Shown here: in pieces, positions 15,591 through 28,106 of the stretch
Numbering within the stretch: position 1 is the first letter of the stretch
Layout: every line of letters starts with the position of its first letter
The notes under the pieces: generated by a model
What the model saw: only the letters and a program-made list of their open reading frames with translations
Told to the model about the DNA's origin: nothing
Database searches by the model: none
Source: Thermohalobaculum sp039817245
Lineage (GTDB): Bacteria; Pseudomonadota; Alphaproteobacteria; Rhodobacterales; Rhodobacteraceae
Direction of reading: 5' to 3'
Assembly: GCA_039817245.1 (NCBI GenBank)
Contig: JBCBWF010000004.1
Location: 1 to 42,274, forward strand
Length of the DNA: 42,274 bases
Program-made: the position numbers and the translations under genes

Positions 15591-17237
15591 TCAGCTCTCC
15601 AGCCAGACGATGTCGTAGTGCTGCTCGAAGGCCTGGTGGGCGTCGTTGCCCTTCACGTAGTCCATCGACGCGCGGTAGACCGAGCGCCAGTAGGGCTGGA
15701 TGATGACACCCTCGTCGCGCAGGATCGTCTCGAGCTTGACCATGATCTCGCGGCGGGCATCCGGGTCCGGGGTGGCCAGCGCATCGTCGAGCAGGCCGTC
15801 GAACTCGGCGTTGGCCAGCGCGGTCTCGTTCCACGGCACGCCGGAACGGTAGGCCAGGTTCAGCACCTGCACGCCGAGCGGGCGCGGGTTCCAGTTGGTC
15901 GACGAGAACGGGTACTTCGCCCAGTCGTTCCAGAAGGTCGAGCCCGGGATCACGGTGCGCTTGATGTTGAAGCCCGCATCGCGGAGCTGGGCGGCAACCG
16001 CATCGGTGGTGTTGCGCCGCCAGTCGTCGTCGATGGAGATGAGCTCGAACTCGGTGTCCATATGGCCGGCCTCGGTCATCAGGGCCTTGGCCTTCTCGAC
16101 GTCGCGCACATGCGGGCCGATATCGGCATATTCGATGTGCATCGGGCCCACATGGTGGTTGGCCGCCTCGGCGCCGGCATCGTTGTAGCCGAGCTGCAGG
16201 ACCACCTTGTTGTCCACGCCCGCCTGCATGGCCTGGCGGACCTTCTGGTTGTCGTAGGGCGGGTTGTCCACGTTCATGCGGATGACGATCGTGGCGCCGG
16301 TCGAAATCTCGCTGATCGGGATGCCGACAGAGCGGATCTGGTCGAGGCTGTCCGACTTGATCTCGTAGGAGGTGTCGATCTCTTCGGACTCGAAGGCCGC
16401 GATCTCGGCGGTGGGGTCGGTGCCGAGATCGGTCCAGACCACCTCGTCGAGCCACACTTCGCCGCCCCACCAGGGATGCGAGGAGCGCTGGACGCGCGCG
16501 CGCACATTCGCCTCGTACTCCACCAGCTCGAACGGGCCGGTATGGATGCCGAGGGTCTCGAACGGATCCTCCGAGCCGTCATAGCTGCGGTGCACGATCA
16601 GGGCAGGATAGTCCGCCATGCCGGCGATCAGGCTGATATCCGCGCTCGGCAGCTTCAGCTTCACGGTGTTGGCGTCGACGATCTCCATCGCGTCCGACCG
16701 GATCATCTTGGTGTCCGGGTCCACGAGGCCGCCCATGCGCGAGGCCATGGAGTTGCCCTCCACCCCGGCCTCGCACCAGCGGGTGATGTTGTGGGCCATG
16801 TCCTCGGAGCCGAAGGCGTCGCCGTTCGACCAGGTCACGCCCTGGCGCAGGTTCAGCGTGTATTCGGTCGCGTCGTCAGAAACTTCCCAGCTTTCGACGA
16901 GCTTGCCCTCGAAGGTGTAGTCCTTCGTCCAGCGCACCGCGTGCTCGTTGACCTGGCGCGCCACGTTGCCGAGTTCGGACCAGTCGAAGGCGCGCGGGTC
17001 CTTGAAGGCCTTGATAAGCATGCCAACGCGCAACGAGCCGCCCTTCACGGGCTCGGACGCAAGCGCCCGGCTCGGCGCCGCGATGCCGCCAAGCGTATAG
17101 GCACCCGCAGCCGTGACGCCGAGGCCCATCATCGAGGCCATGTACTCGCGGCGGTTCATGCGGCCTTTGCGGAACGCGTCGGCGACACGCTCCGCCATCG
17201 GGTGCAGGCCGCGCCCGGTCATCATCAGTTTCGCCAT
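15591..17237 (-). CDS. peptide-type ABC transporter, Tat-exported substrate-binding protein
   Basis: A 548-residue family 5 solute-binding protein. Start ATG 17237 is preceded by GGGAG at about 8 nt, better than the ATG five codons upstream. The N-terminus has a twin-arginine signal: NRREYMASMMGLGVTAAGAY, Arg29-Arg30, with cleavage near ALASEP. Mature features: LVESWEVSDDATEYTLNLR and GVTWSNGDAFGSEDMAHNI, the usual start of the ligand-binding fold, and a C-terminal ATPDPDARREIMVKLETILR motif. It captures the ligand in the periplasm for the downstream permeases. Tat export implies folding in the cytoplasm before transport. Ligand unknown. First gene of the four-gene operon. Confidence 0.93.
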   Translation of the reverse strand: MAKLMMTGRGLHPMAERVADAFRKGRMNRREYMASMMGLGVTAAGAYTLGGIAAPSRALASEPVKGGSLRVGMLIKAFKDPRAFDWSELGNVARQVNEHAVRWTKDYTFEGKLVESWEVSDDATEYTLNLRQGVTWSNGDAFGSEDMAHNITRWCEAGVEGNSMASRMGGLVDPDTKMIRSDAMEIVDANTVKLKLPSADISLIAGMADYPALIVHRSYDGSEDPFETLGIHTGPFELVEYEANVRARVQRSSHPWWGGEVWLDEVVWTDLGTDPTAEIAAFESEEIDTSYEIKSDSLDQIRSVGIPISEISTGATIVIRMNVDNPPYDNQKVRQAMQAGVDNKVVLQLGYNDAGAEAANHHVGPMHIEYADIGPHVRDVEKAKALMTEAGHMDTEFELISIDDDWRRNTTDAVAAQLRDAGFNIKRTVIPGSTFWNDWAKYPFSSTNWNPRPLGVQVLNLAYRSGVPWNETALANAEFDGLLDDALATPDPDARREIMVKLETILRDEGVIIQPYWRSVYRASMDYVKGNDAHQAFEQHYDIVWLES

Positions 17238-17424
17238 GATAGTCTCCCACACAGTCTTTGTTATTGACGGTTTCTGGGAGAGCTAAACATGCTGTCCGGC
17301 ACTGGCCAACCCCGAAATCCGGCAAATCTTGCTCAAATACCGTCAGAGATTGCGGACTGCTGCGTACAGTTCGGGCAGAGCACAGCGATCGGACGCGGCC
17401 TGCGGGGAGATCCGGAAGGAAGGC

Positions 17425-17498
17425 TGGAGGCGACGGCCGGAATCGAACCGGCGTGCAAGGATTTGCAGTCCTCTGCGTAACCACTCCGCCACGTCGCC
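17425..17498 (-). tRNA. tRNA-Cys (anticodon GCA)
   Basis: On the minus strand the acceptor arms GGCGACG and CGTCGCC pair over 7 bp and an encoded CCA end lies at 17427-17425. The anticodon arm GAGGA-CTGCAAA-TCCTT puts GCA at 17466-17464, and the T arm contains GGTTCGATTCC. Length is 74 nt with CCA. It is flanked by the binding-protein gene (same strand) and the pcm-like gene (opposite strand). Confidence 0.97.
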
Positions 17499-17541
17499 AT
17501 GGCCCGTATGGCGGAACTCTGCCGCCCGACGGTGGGCTGTG

Positions 17542-17570
17542 TGTCTAGTCGCGCGAAAACCACTTGGCAA
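17542..17570 (-). promoter_or_regulatory. probable sigma-70 promoter of tRNA-Cys
   Basis: On the minus strand TTGCCA (17570-17565), a 17-nt spacer and TAGACA (17547-17542) form a good -35/-10 pair. The -10 lies 43 nt upstream of the mature tRNA 5' end, leaving room for a short leader. Confidence 0.65.
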
Positions 17571-17714
17571 GGGAGCGCTGCGCCTTTGCTGCATCAGGCG
17601 CGAGCCGCTTCGCCCCCTGTCGCCGAGCGACGGGGTGCCGCGCATTGCAGAGCCAGAAACGCTGTGGCAGACAGCAAATAACTGAGGAAGCGACATCTTG
17701 GACAGAACGTAACC

Positions 17715-18368
17715 ATGATCGATTTCGACGCAGCGCGCCGAGCCATGGTCGACACGCAGGTGCGGCCGTCCGATGTCACGCGGTACCAGATCATCGAGGC
17801 GTTGCTCTGGGCTCCGCGCGAGCGTTTCGTACCCGCTGCGCGCCGCGAGACGGCCTATGCGGATGCGGAGATCGCGCTCGGGGGCGGGCGGGCGCTCCTC
17901 GCCCCGCGCACCTTCGCCAAGATGCTGGAGGCCGCGCGGATCGGCCCCGGCGATCTCGTGCTCGATCTGGCGCCGGCCTGCGGCTACTCCACCGCCGTGA
18001 TCGCCCGCCTCGCCGAGGCCGTGGTCGCGATCGAGCCGGACGACACGCTGCGGGGGACCGCGCAGGAAATGCTCGATGCGCTCGAGGTGGTGAACGCCGC
18101 GGTCTCCGCGGGCGATCCGTCCGAGGGCGATGCGGCCCACGGCCCCTACGACGTGATTTTCGTAAACGGGGCGGTGGAGACGCTGCCGGTCGCGCTCAGC
18201 GACCAGCTCAAGGATGGCGGCCGGCTCGTCGCCATCTTCGCCGAGGGGCCGGTGGGACGCTGCCGGGTGCTGACGCGGGCCGGAACGGCGATCTCGGAGC
18301 GTTGGGTGTTCGATGCCAGCGCGCCGGTGCTGCCCGGCTTCGCCAAGAACGAAGCCTTTGAATTCTAG
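17715..18368 (+). CDS. protein-L-isoaspartate O-methyltransferase family protein
   Basis: A 217-residue protein. The N-terminus MIDFDAARRAMVDTQVRPSD, then PRERFVPAARRETAYADAEI, matches the short alphaproteobacterial PIMT relatives usually found next to tolC. The SAM-binding motif I is LVLDLAPACGYSTAVIARL, with PAC where PIMTs normally have a Gly-rich GTGSG/GxG loop. Motif II is AVVAIEPDD and motif III is YDVIFVNGAVE, where true PIMTs have D-x-I-x-V/x-T/A-A. Canonical PIMT methylates isoaspartyl residues for protein repair in the cytoplasm. The altered motif I makes activity uncertain. It is 61 bp upstream of the tolC start in the same direction. Confidence 0.85.
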   Translation: MIDFDAARRAMVDTQVRPSDVTRYQIIEALLWAPRERFVPAARRETAYADAEIALGGGRALLAPRTFAKMLEAARIGPGDLVLDLAPACGYSTAVIARLAEAVVAIEPDDTLRGTAQEMLDALEVVNAAVSAGDPSEGDAAHGPYDVIFVNGAVETLPVALSDQLKDGGRLVAIFAEGPVGRCRVLTRAGTAISERWVFDASAPVLPGFAKNEAFEF

Positions 18369-18429
18369 GGGACGCCATGGCCGGGGCATCCGTCCCGGTC
18401 GCGCGTTCCACGAACGAGGGGACACGACT

Positions 18430-19812
18430 GTGACCGCTATTCGCTCCCGGAGCGCCGCGCTGGCGTTCGCCGCAACCCTGATGGTCGCGCAGGCGCCGTT
18501 GGATGCCGCGGCCCAGAGCCTCGCCGACTCGCTCGTCACCGCCTATCGAAACAGCCCCGATCTCGCGAGCGCCGATGCCTCGCTGAAGATCGCTTCGGAA
18601 AACGCGGTGCAGGCCCGCTCCGGCAACCGCCCCACGGTCTCGGCCGCGCTCGGTCTCGACCTGCAATACGACAACTTCAACACGCTCGAGTTCCCGACGG
18701 ATGTGTCGCTGACGATCACCCAGGCGCTCTACACCGGCGGCCAGGTCGAGAACGCCACGGCGGCCGCGGAGACCCGGATCACCGCGCAGGAAGCCACCAA
18801 CAAGAGCACCGAGCAGTCGGTGCTGCTGGGCGCGGTCACGGCGCATGAGGATGTGCTGCGCGACGCGCAGTTCGTCCAGCTCGGCATCAAGAACCTGCGC
18901 GTGCTCTCCGAGCAGCTGCGGGCCGCGCGGGAACGCTTCGAGGTGGGCGAAGTGACGCGCACCGACGTGGAGCAGGCGCGGGCCGCCGTCGCCGCGTCGC
19001 GGTCATCGCTGGCCGCTGCCCGCGGCGCTCTCGCCTCCTCGCGGGAGGCGTATCTGCGCGCGGTCGGCGTGCGCCCGGGCGATCTGCAGCCTCAGCCGCC
19101 GCTGCCGGAGATCCCGGCAACAATCGAGGAGGCGGTGGCGATCGCGCTCGTGAACGATCCGGCCCTGATCGCCGCGCGGCTCGAGCGCGAAGCGTCCGGC
19201 TTCGATGTGCGGACCGCGATCGGCGCGCTGCTGCCGCAGGTCGATCTCGTCGCCTCCGCCTCGCGGTTCGACACGATCCGCGACAGCGCGGACGCCGAGG
19301 AGAACGCAACGATCGGCCTCAACGTCACGATCCCGTTCTACACCGGCGGCTTCAACTACTCGAACATCCGCGAGGCGCAAGCGAATGTTGAGGGAGACGA
19401 GGCCAATATCGTCTCTGCCGAGCGGACCGCGGTGGAGAATGTGGGCACGGCCTATGCGTCGCTGAACGTGGCGCGCGCCTCGATCGAGGCGGGCAAGCTG
19501 GAGGTCGAGGCGGCCCAGCTCGCCTTCGAAGGTGTGCGCGAGGAAGCCAAGGTCGGGGCGCGGACCACGCTCGACGTGCTGGACGCGGAAGCGGATGTGA
19601 TCAGCGCGGAGTCCGATCTCGTCTCTCGGCGGCGCGACGAGGTGGTGGCGGTCTACAGCATTCTCGCCTCGATCGGGATGCTCACGATCGAACATCTGGG
19701 GCTCGATGTCGGGGGTGGCGCGGCGGAGAGCTATTACGAGACTGTCCGCACCCGCAACTTCGGGTACGATGTGTCGGAGGACACGGTCTGGCGGAAGGAA
19801 TGGCGCCCCTGA
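18430..19812 (+). CDS. tolC: TolC-family outer-membrane channel protein
   Basis: A 460-residue protein starting at GTG 18430, behind GAGGGGAC. The start is chosen because it gives a full signal peptide (SRSAALAFAATLMVAQAP, cleavage near AAA-QS). Mature sequence opens with LADSLVTAYRNSPDLASADA and has the two structural repeats of outer membrane efflux proteins. Each carries the YTGG turn (TQALYTGGQVENATAAAETR at about 98-117, and IPFYTGGFNYSNIREAQANV) and long amphipathic helices rich in Ala/Glu. LDVLDAEADVISAESDLV near the C-terminus is a family hallmark. It forms a trimeric outer-membrane and periplasmic tunnel used by type I secretion and RND/ABC efflux. No inner-membrane partner is encoded nearby, so it is probably a housekeeping TolC. 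Confidence 0.94.
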   Translation: MTAIRSRSAALAFAATLMVAQAPLDAAAQSLADSLVTAYRNSPDLASADASLKIASENAVQARSGNRPTVSAALGLDLQYDNFNTLEFPTDVSLTITQALYTGGQVENATAAAETRITAQEATNKSTEQSVLLGAVTAHEDVLRDAQFVQLGIKNLRVLSEQLRAARERFEVGEVTRTDVEQARAAVAASRSSLAAARGALASSREAYLRAVGVRPGDLQPQPPLPEIPATIEEAVAIALVNDPALIAARLEREASGFDVRTAIGALLPQVDLVASASRFDTIRDSADAEENATIGLNVTIPFYTGGFNYSNIREAQANVEGDEANIVSAERTAVENVGTAYASLNVARASIEAGKLEVEAAQLAFEGVREEAKVGARTTLDVLDAEADVISAESDLVSRRRDEVVAVYSILASIGMLTIEHLGLDVGGGAAESYYETVRTRNFGYDVSEDTVWRKEWRP

Positions 19813-19923
19813 GCCGCGGCGCGTAGCCGGCGGGGACGGGTCCGGCGGACGACGAGCGCCGGTTTCGCGGCGCAGACGAGGGCTGCAAGCGTCGGGGCGC
19901 CTGCGGTCGCAAGGGGGAAGGCG

Positions 19924-21414
<1,491 letters not shown>

Positions 21415-21527
21415 TCGGCGCCCGGCTCCCACAACCCGCGCCACCGCCCCTTTGAATGCCGCGCCCCCCACGCTAAGAGACGCGTCCTGACAGCCGAGGG
21501 ACGAGCGCAGCGGGGAGCACCGGGCAG

Positions 21528-24335
<2,808 letters not shown>

Positions 24336-24378
24336 GCGCATCGCCGTTCAGGGCCCGTCAAGGGGCCTCGTAAGCGGA

Positions 24379-24401
24379 ATCGCAGCGCTTTGCGCTGCGA
24401 T
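24379..24401 (+). terminator. terminator-like hairpin after valS
   Basis: ATCGCAGCGC (24379-24388), loop TTT and GCGCTGCGAT (24392-24401) make a perfect 10-bp stem 44 bp beyond the valS stop. No T-tract follows. Confidence 0.55.
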
Positions 24402-24517
24402 GCAGTCCTGCGCTCTCCTTGCCCCTGCGGGGCGCGTCGAGCGGATGGCCCCGGATTAACCGGGTCGACCGTCAGAGTGGGCGTCGCAGCACACTGCGGC
24501 GGCGCGACGAAGGGGGA

Positions 24518-24745
24518 TCAGAGGCCGAAATGCTGCGTTCCGATGGCGCGCGCGGCCTCGGCGCGCGGACGGTCGAGCGGCGTGTGGGCGTCTCGGGCCA
24601 CGGCGCGCGTGGCGGCCTCTCCCATGGCGAGACCCCGCAGGACCGCGCCCGGCAGGGCCAGGAGACGCTCCCATCGCGCCGGATCGGCGGCAACGGTCTC
24701 GGCGGCGGGGCGGGCGGCGATATGCAACTCGAAGGTCTCGGCCAT
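24518..24745 (-). CDS. hypothetical 75-residue protein
   Basis: Start ATG 24745 is supported by GAGGAG 9 nt upstream; a longer in-frame ATG at 24811 lacks this. The protein begins MAETFELHIAARPAAETVAA and continues through a helical, Ala/Arg/Leu-rich sequence with DPARWERLLALPGAVLRGLA to the end HFGL. No membrane segment, signal peptide or known motif is visible. It is convergent with valS and could be a small cytoplasmic protein. It may also be a chance frame in GC-rich DNA, which the ribosome binding site argues against. Confidence 0.5.
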   Translation of the reverse strand: MAETFELHIAARPAAETVAADPARWERLLALPGAVLRGLAMGEAATRAVARDAHTPLDRPRAEAARAIGTQHFGL

Positions 24746-25047
24746 TTCGGCACTCCTCACTACGGCCGACCGCACCGGAGCATCGGTAAACACGCGGGGC
24801 GACATCGGCACACTTCATCAACGTCACGCCACAATTTTTACCATGTCGCGCCTCATTCCGTTAAGTGAAGCGCGCGTCCAGATTCAGGAAATCCGCATTT
24901 CCGACAGTTGTTTACTAACGGGATACTTTACCGCTTAGGTTGTGTTCGGGCCGCATCGTCCCGCGCTGACGCAGTTTGTGCCCCTCCTGACGGTCCCGGA
25001 AGGTCTGCCGGGGGCGGGCCGGGACCGCCGGGCGGGCGCGGCGCCGA
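24746..25047. promoter_or_regulatory. 302-bp non-coding region, unusually AT-rich for this window
   Basis: The stretch 24826-24945 contains ACAATTTTTACCATG, CCGTTAAGTGAAG and GTTGTTTACTAACGGG and is clearly poorer in G+C than its surroundings. It should hold the promoter of the 75-residue gene on the minus strand, and lies downstream of the 61-residue gene. I cannot place a -35/-10 pair with confidence and see no RNA gene. Confidence 0.4.
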
Positions 25048-25233
25048 TCAGGCCGACTGGCCGCGGTCGATTCTGAGAAACTGCTCGGTGCGCCGCGGCT
25101 CCTCGAGCGGACGCTGGCGGCGATGCAGTGCCTGCACCGGGGCGGCGGCGTCTTGCGGCCCCGTGCGCCGATCGATCGCGCTGTAGCGCTGAAGACGGTC
25201 GCTCCCGGTGCTGGGCGTCCGGTAGAGTGTCAT
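25048..25233 (-). CDS. hypothetical 61-residue basic protein
   Basis: Start ATG 25233 follows AAGGAGG at 8-nt spacing, the strongest ribosome binding site in the window. The sequence opens MTLYRTPSTGSDRLQRYSAI and continues Arg/Gln-rich (LHRRQRPLEEPRRTEQFLRI), with no hydrophobic segment. It is likely a small cytoplasmic, possibly nucleic-acid-binding protein, but no family is recognised. It is divergent from ilvD; the 183 bp between them must contain both promoters. The much longer in-frame extension upstream is antisense to ilvD and rejected. Confidence 0.65.
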   Translation of the reverse strand: MTLYRTPSTGSDRLQRYSAIDRRTGPQDAAAPVQALHRRQRPLEEPRRTEQFLRIDRGQSA

Positions 25234-25416
25234 GGCGATTTCCTCCTTCGTCCTGTCCAAAACGGCGCCGGATTCCGGCTCGTGGAAACGTAAAGATAGG
25301 ATCTGCGCCCGGATGCGCCAAACGAGGGCGTCGCAGTGGCTGGAAGTGCGGAGCCGGCACCGATAGTCTCGCGCGGCCCACCGGGCCTGATCAAGAATTC
25401 GAGAGGATAGCCAGCG

Positions 25417-27150
25417 ATGGACGCCCGCCCGTTCGACAAGTCGAAGCTCGTCAGCCGCCATGTCACCGAGGGGCCTGCGCGCGCGCCGCACCGCTCCTAT
25501 TACTACGCCATGGGGCTGACCGAGGCGGAGATCCATCGCCCCTTCGTCGGCGTTGCGACCTGCTGGAACGAGGCGGCGCCCTGCAACATCGCGCTCAACC
25601 GCCAGGCCCAGGCGGTGAAGCTCGGGGTGAAGGAAGCGCAGGGCACGCCGCGCGAGTTCACGACCATCACCGTCACCGACGGTATCGCCATGGGCCATGA
25701 GGGCATGCGCTCCTCCCTCGCTTCGCGCGAGGCCATCGCCGATACCGTGGAGCTGACCATGCGCGGCCATGCCTATGACGCGATCGTGGGCCTTGCGGGC
25801 TGCGACAAGAGCCTGCCGGGGATGATGATGGCGATGGTGCGGCTCAACACGCCCTCGGTCTTTCTCTATGGCGGCTCGATCCTGCCGGGGCGCTACCAGG
25901 GGCGCGACGTGACGGTGCAGGACATGTTCGAGGCGGTGGGCAAGCACCAGGCCGGCGAGATGTCTTCCTGCGAGCTCGAGAAGCTTGAGGCGGTCGCCTG
26001 CCCGTCTGCCGGGGCCTGTGGCGGTCAATTCACGGCGAACACCATGGCCTGCGTTTCGGAGGCGCTGGGCCTCGCGCTGCTGAACTCCGCCGGCGCGCCC
26101 GCGCCCTATGAGAGCCGCGATGCCTATGCGGAGGCCTCGGGCCGCGCGGTGATGGCGCTTCTGGCGAGCGGGATCCGGGCGCGCGATGTCGTCACGCGCG
26201 AGTCGCTCGAGAACGCGGCGCGCATCATCGCCTGCACCGGCGGCTCCACCAATGGCGGGCTGCATCTGCCGGCCATCGCGCATGAGGCGGGGGTGAAGTT
26301 CGACCTCGAGGATGTCTGCGAGATCTTCAAGGATACGCCCTACTTCGTCGACCTGAAGCCCGGCGGGAAGTATGTGGCCAAGGACCTCTGGGAGGTCGGC
26401 GGTGTTGCGGTGGTGCTGAAGGAACTCATGCGCGGCGGCTACATCCATCGCGACTGCGTGACCGCCAATGGCCGGACCATGGGCGAGAACCTCGACAACA
26501 TCGCCGGCGAGGCGGATGGCAAGGTGATCCACCCGGTCGACAAGCCCATCACGCCGACGGGCGGTGTCGTCGGCCTCAAGGGCAACCTCGCGCCCGAGGG
26601 GGCCATCGTGAAGGTGGCGGGCATGAAGACGCTGAAATTCGAGGGCCCCGCGCGGGTCTTCGAATGCGAGGAGGACGCCTTCGCAGCGGTCCAGGCGCGC
26701 GAATACGAGGCGGGCGAGGTGCTGGTGATCCGCAACGAGGGGCCGCGCGGCGGGCCCGGCATGCGCGAGATGCTGGCCACCACAGCGGCGATCTCCGGCC
26801 AGGGCATGGGCTCGAAGGTGGCGCTCATAACCGACGGGCGCTTCTCCGGCGCGACCCGCGGCTTCTGCGTCGGCCATGTGGGGCCGGAAGCGGCGGTGGG
26901 CGGACCGATCGCGCTGGTCGAGACCGGGGACATCATCCAGATCGACGCCAGGAAGGGCACCATCAAGGTCAAGCTCGGCGCCAAGGAGCTCAAGGACCGC
27001 CTGAAGGCCTGGAAGGCCAAGCCCGCGCGCGAGACCCTGTACGGCTCCGGTGCGCTCTGGAAATACGCCCAGCTCGTCGGCTCGACCAAGGACGGGGCGG
27101 TGACCCATCCGGGTTTTGCCGGCGAGCGTCACGTCTACGCCGATCTCTGA
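25417..27150 (+). CDS. ilvD: dihydroxy-acid dehydratase, [2Fe-2S] type
   Basis: A 577-residue IlvD/Edd-family enzyme. It dehydrates 2,3-dihydroxy-isovalerate and -3-methylvalerate to the 2-oxo acids of valine and isoleucine synthesis. Three Cys are spaced 73 and 72 apart: Cys56 (EAAPCN), Cys129 (AGCDKSLPG) and Cys201 (SAGACGGQ), the ligand pattern of oxygen-tolerant [2Fe-2S] DHADs; [4Fe-4S] enzymes such as E. coli IlvD lack the first. Further motifs are TDGIAMGHEGMRSSLASRE, ACTGGSTNGGLHLPAIAHE and TDGRFSGATRGFCVGHVGPE with the catalytic Ser. RBS GAGAGGATAGCC. A related sugar-acid dehydratase cannot be fully excluded, but length and motifs fit IlvD. Confidence 0.93.
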   Translation: MDARPFDKSKLVSRHVTEGPARAPHRSYYYAMGLTEAEIHRPFVGVATCWNEAAPCNIALNRQAQAVKLGVKEAQGTPREFTTITVTDGIAMGHEGMRSSLASREAIADTVELTMRGHAYDAIVGLAGCDKSLPGMMMAMVRLNTPSVFLYGGSILPGRYQGRDVTVQDMFEAVGKHQAGEMSSCELEKLEAVACPSAGACGGQFTANTMACVSEALGLALLNSAGAPAPYESRDAYAEASGRAVMALLASGIRARDVVTRESLENAARIIACTGGSTNGGLHLPAIAHEAGVKFDLEDVCEIFKDTPYFVDLKPGGKYVAKDLWEVGGVAVVLKELMRGGYIHRDCVTANGRTMGENLDNIAGEADGKVIHPVDKPITPTGGVVGLKGNLAPEGAIVKVAGMKTLKFEGPARVFECEEDAFAAVQAREYEAGEVLVIRNEGPRGGPGMREMLATTAAISGQGMGSKVALITDGRFSGATRGFCVGHVGPEAAVGGPIALVETGDIIQIDARKGTIKVKLGAKELKDRLKAWKAKPARETLYGSGALWKYAQLVGSTKDGAVTHPGFAGERHVYADL

Positions 27151-27158
27151 GCTCCGCG

Positions 27159-28097
27159 GTGTCGGGGTGTAGGCGGACAGGTCGGGTTGCAGGCCGCCGG
27201 TTGCGGGCGGCGGCGCTGCGCGGCGCTCTGATCTGCGGTCTGGGCGGCGTGGCGATGTCGGGCTCGGGCTGCATGCTGGAGGTCGGCGAGAGCGGCCTCG
27301 AGGCGGAACTGGCCCGCAGCCATGCGCGCGACGGCTTTCACCTCGTCTCCGCCTCGCCCCATCGCGCGGTGATCGCCGCTCGGGGGCGCGAGGTGGTGAT
27401 CCGGCCCGGCAACGGCTCCTGCATCGCGCGCAACGCCATCGATCTCTCCGAGCGCTCGGCGTTTCTGCTGATGACCGACTGCGCGCTGGAGCTCGACGAG
27501 ACGCCGGACGCGACGGTGGAGGCGGGCACGGATGGCGCGCCCCGCCGTCTTCATCTCAAGCGCAGCTTTCCCGGTCTGATCACCGTCTCCGTCTCGGGCG
27601 AGGGGCGGAGCCGCCTCGACCGGCTCTCGCGGTTCCTTGAGACGCCCGAGGGGCGGGCCCAGCTCGGCCGCGGCGCGGCGGTGGAGGAGGTGGAGATCCT
27701 CGAGCTCCGCGAGCGCGACGGTGTGCTGCTGGTGCTTGCGCGCGATCTCGACGAGGCGGCGCTGCCGCTTCTGTCGCGCGCCTTCTGGCGCGGCTTCGCG
27801 GAGGTCAATGGCCGGCTGGTGGTGGTCACCGTGAGCGGCTTCCGCGCCAACGCTATCGGCACCGAGGCCATGCTCGCCGAACTGGTCGCGCAGGTGGATG
27901 CGCTGAGTGCCGGCCGCAGCCTGCCCGAGGAGGGCGACGAGGCGCCTGCCGAGACCGCGACGGATGCGCCCGATGTTGCCGCCGAGGTGCCCGAGATCGC
28001 GGTCGATACGGTCACGGAGGAGGAGGCCGCGATCGGGGAATTCGCGCCGGAGGCTGCCCCGCGTCCGCCCCGGCCCAGCCGCCGCGCCGGGGCCTGA
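27159..28097 (+). CDS. hypothetical exported or lipid-anchored protein
   Basis: Unrecognised. The frame is open behind ilvD, but the start is uncertain: GTG 27159, TTG 27201, ATG 27255 and ATG 27276 are all possible and none has a good ribosome binding site. The two earliest starts give an Arg-rich n-region and a hydrophobic core (ALRGALICGLGGVAMSGSGC), ending in a Cys that could be lipidated although the lipobox is poor. The mature part (GFHLVSASPHRAVIAARGRE, then GNGSCIARNAIDLSERSAF) is beta-rich and ends in a ~60-residue acidic and Pro-rich tail. The two early Cys (NGSCIAR, MTDCALE) could form a disulfide. It is likely co-transcribed with ilvD. Convergent with the GlxA-type regulator 9 bp further on. 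Confidence 0.7.
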   Translation: MSGCRRTGRVAGRRLRAAALRGALICGLGGVAMSGSGCMLEVGESGLEAELARSHARDGFHLVSASPHRAVIAARGREVVIRPGNGSCIARNAIDLSERSAFLLMTDCALELDETPDATVEAGTDGAPRRLHLKRSFPGLITVSVSGEGRSRLDRLSRFLETPEGRAQLGRGAAVEEVEILELRERDGVLLVLARDLDEAALPLLSRAFWRGFAEVNGRLVVVTVSGFRANAIGTEAMLAELVAQVDALSAGRSLPEEGDEAPAETATDAPDVAAEVPEIAVDTVTEEEAAIGEFAPEAAPRPPRPSRRAGA

Positions 28098-28106
28098 GCC
28101 GGCCGC

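Noticed and set aside
25048..27132. 694-codon minus-strand frame across ilvD
   Set aside because: Antisense to ilvD, which has all catalytic motifs. Only the last 61 codons, outside ilvD and with their own ribosome binding site, are kept.
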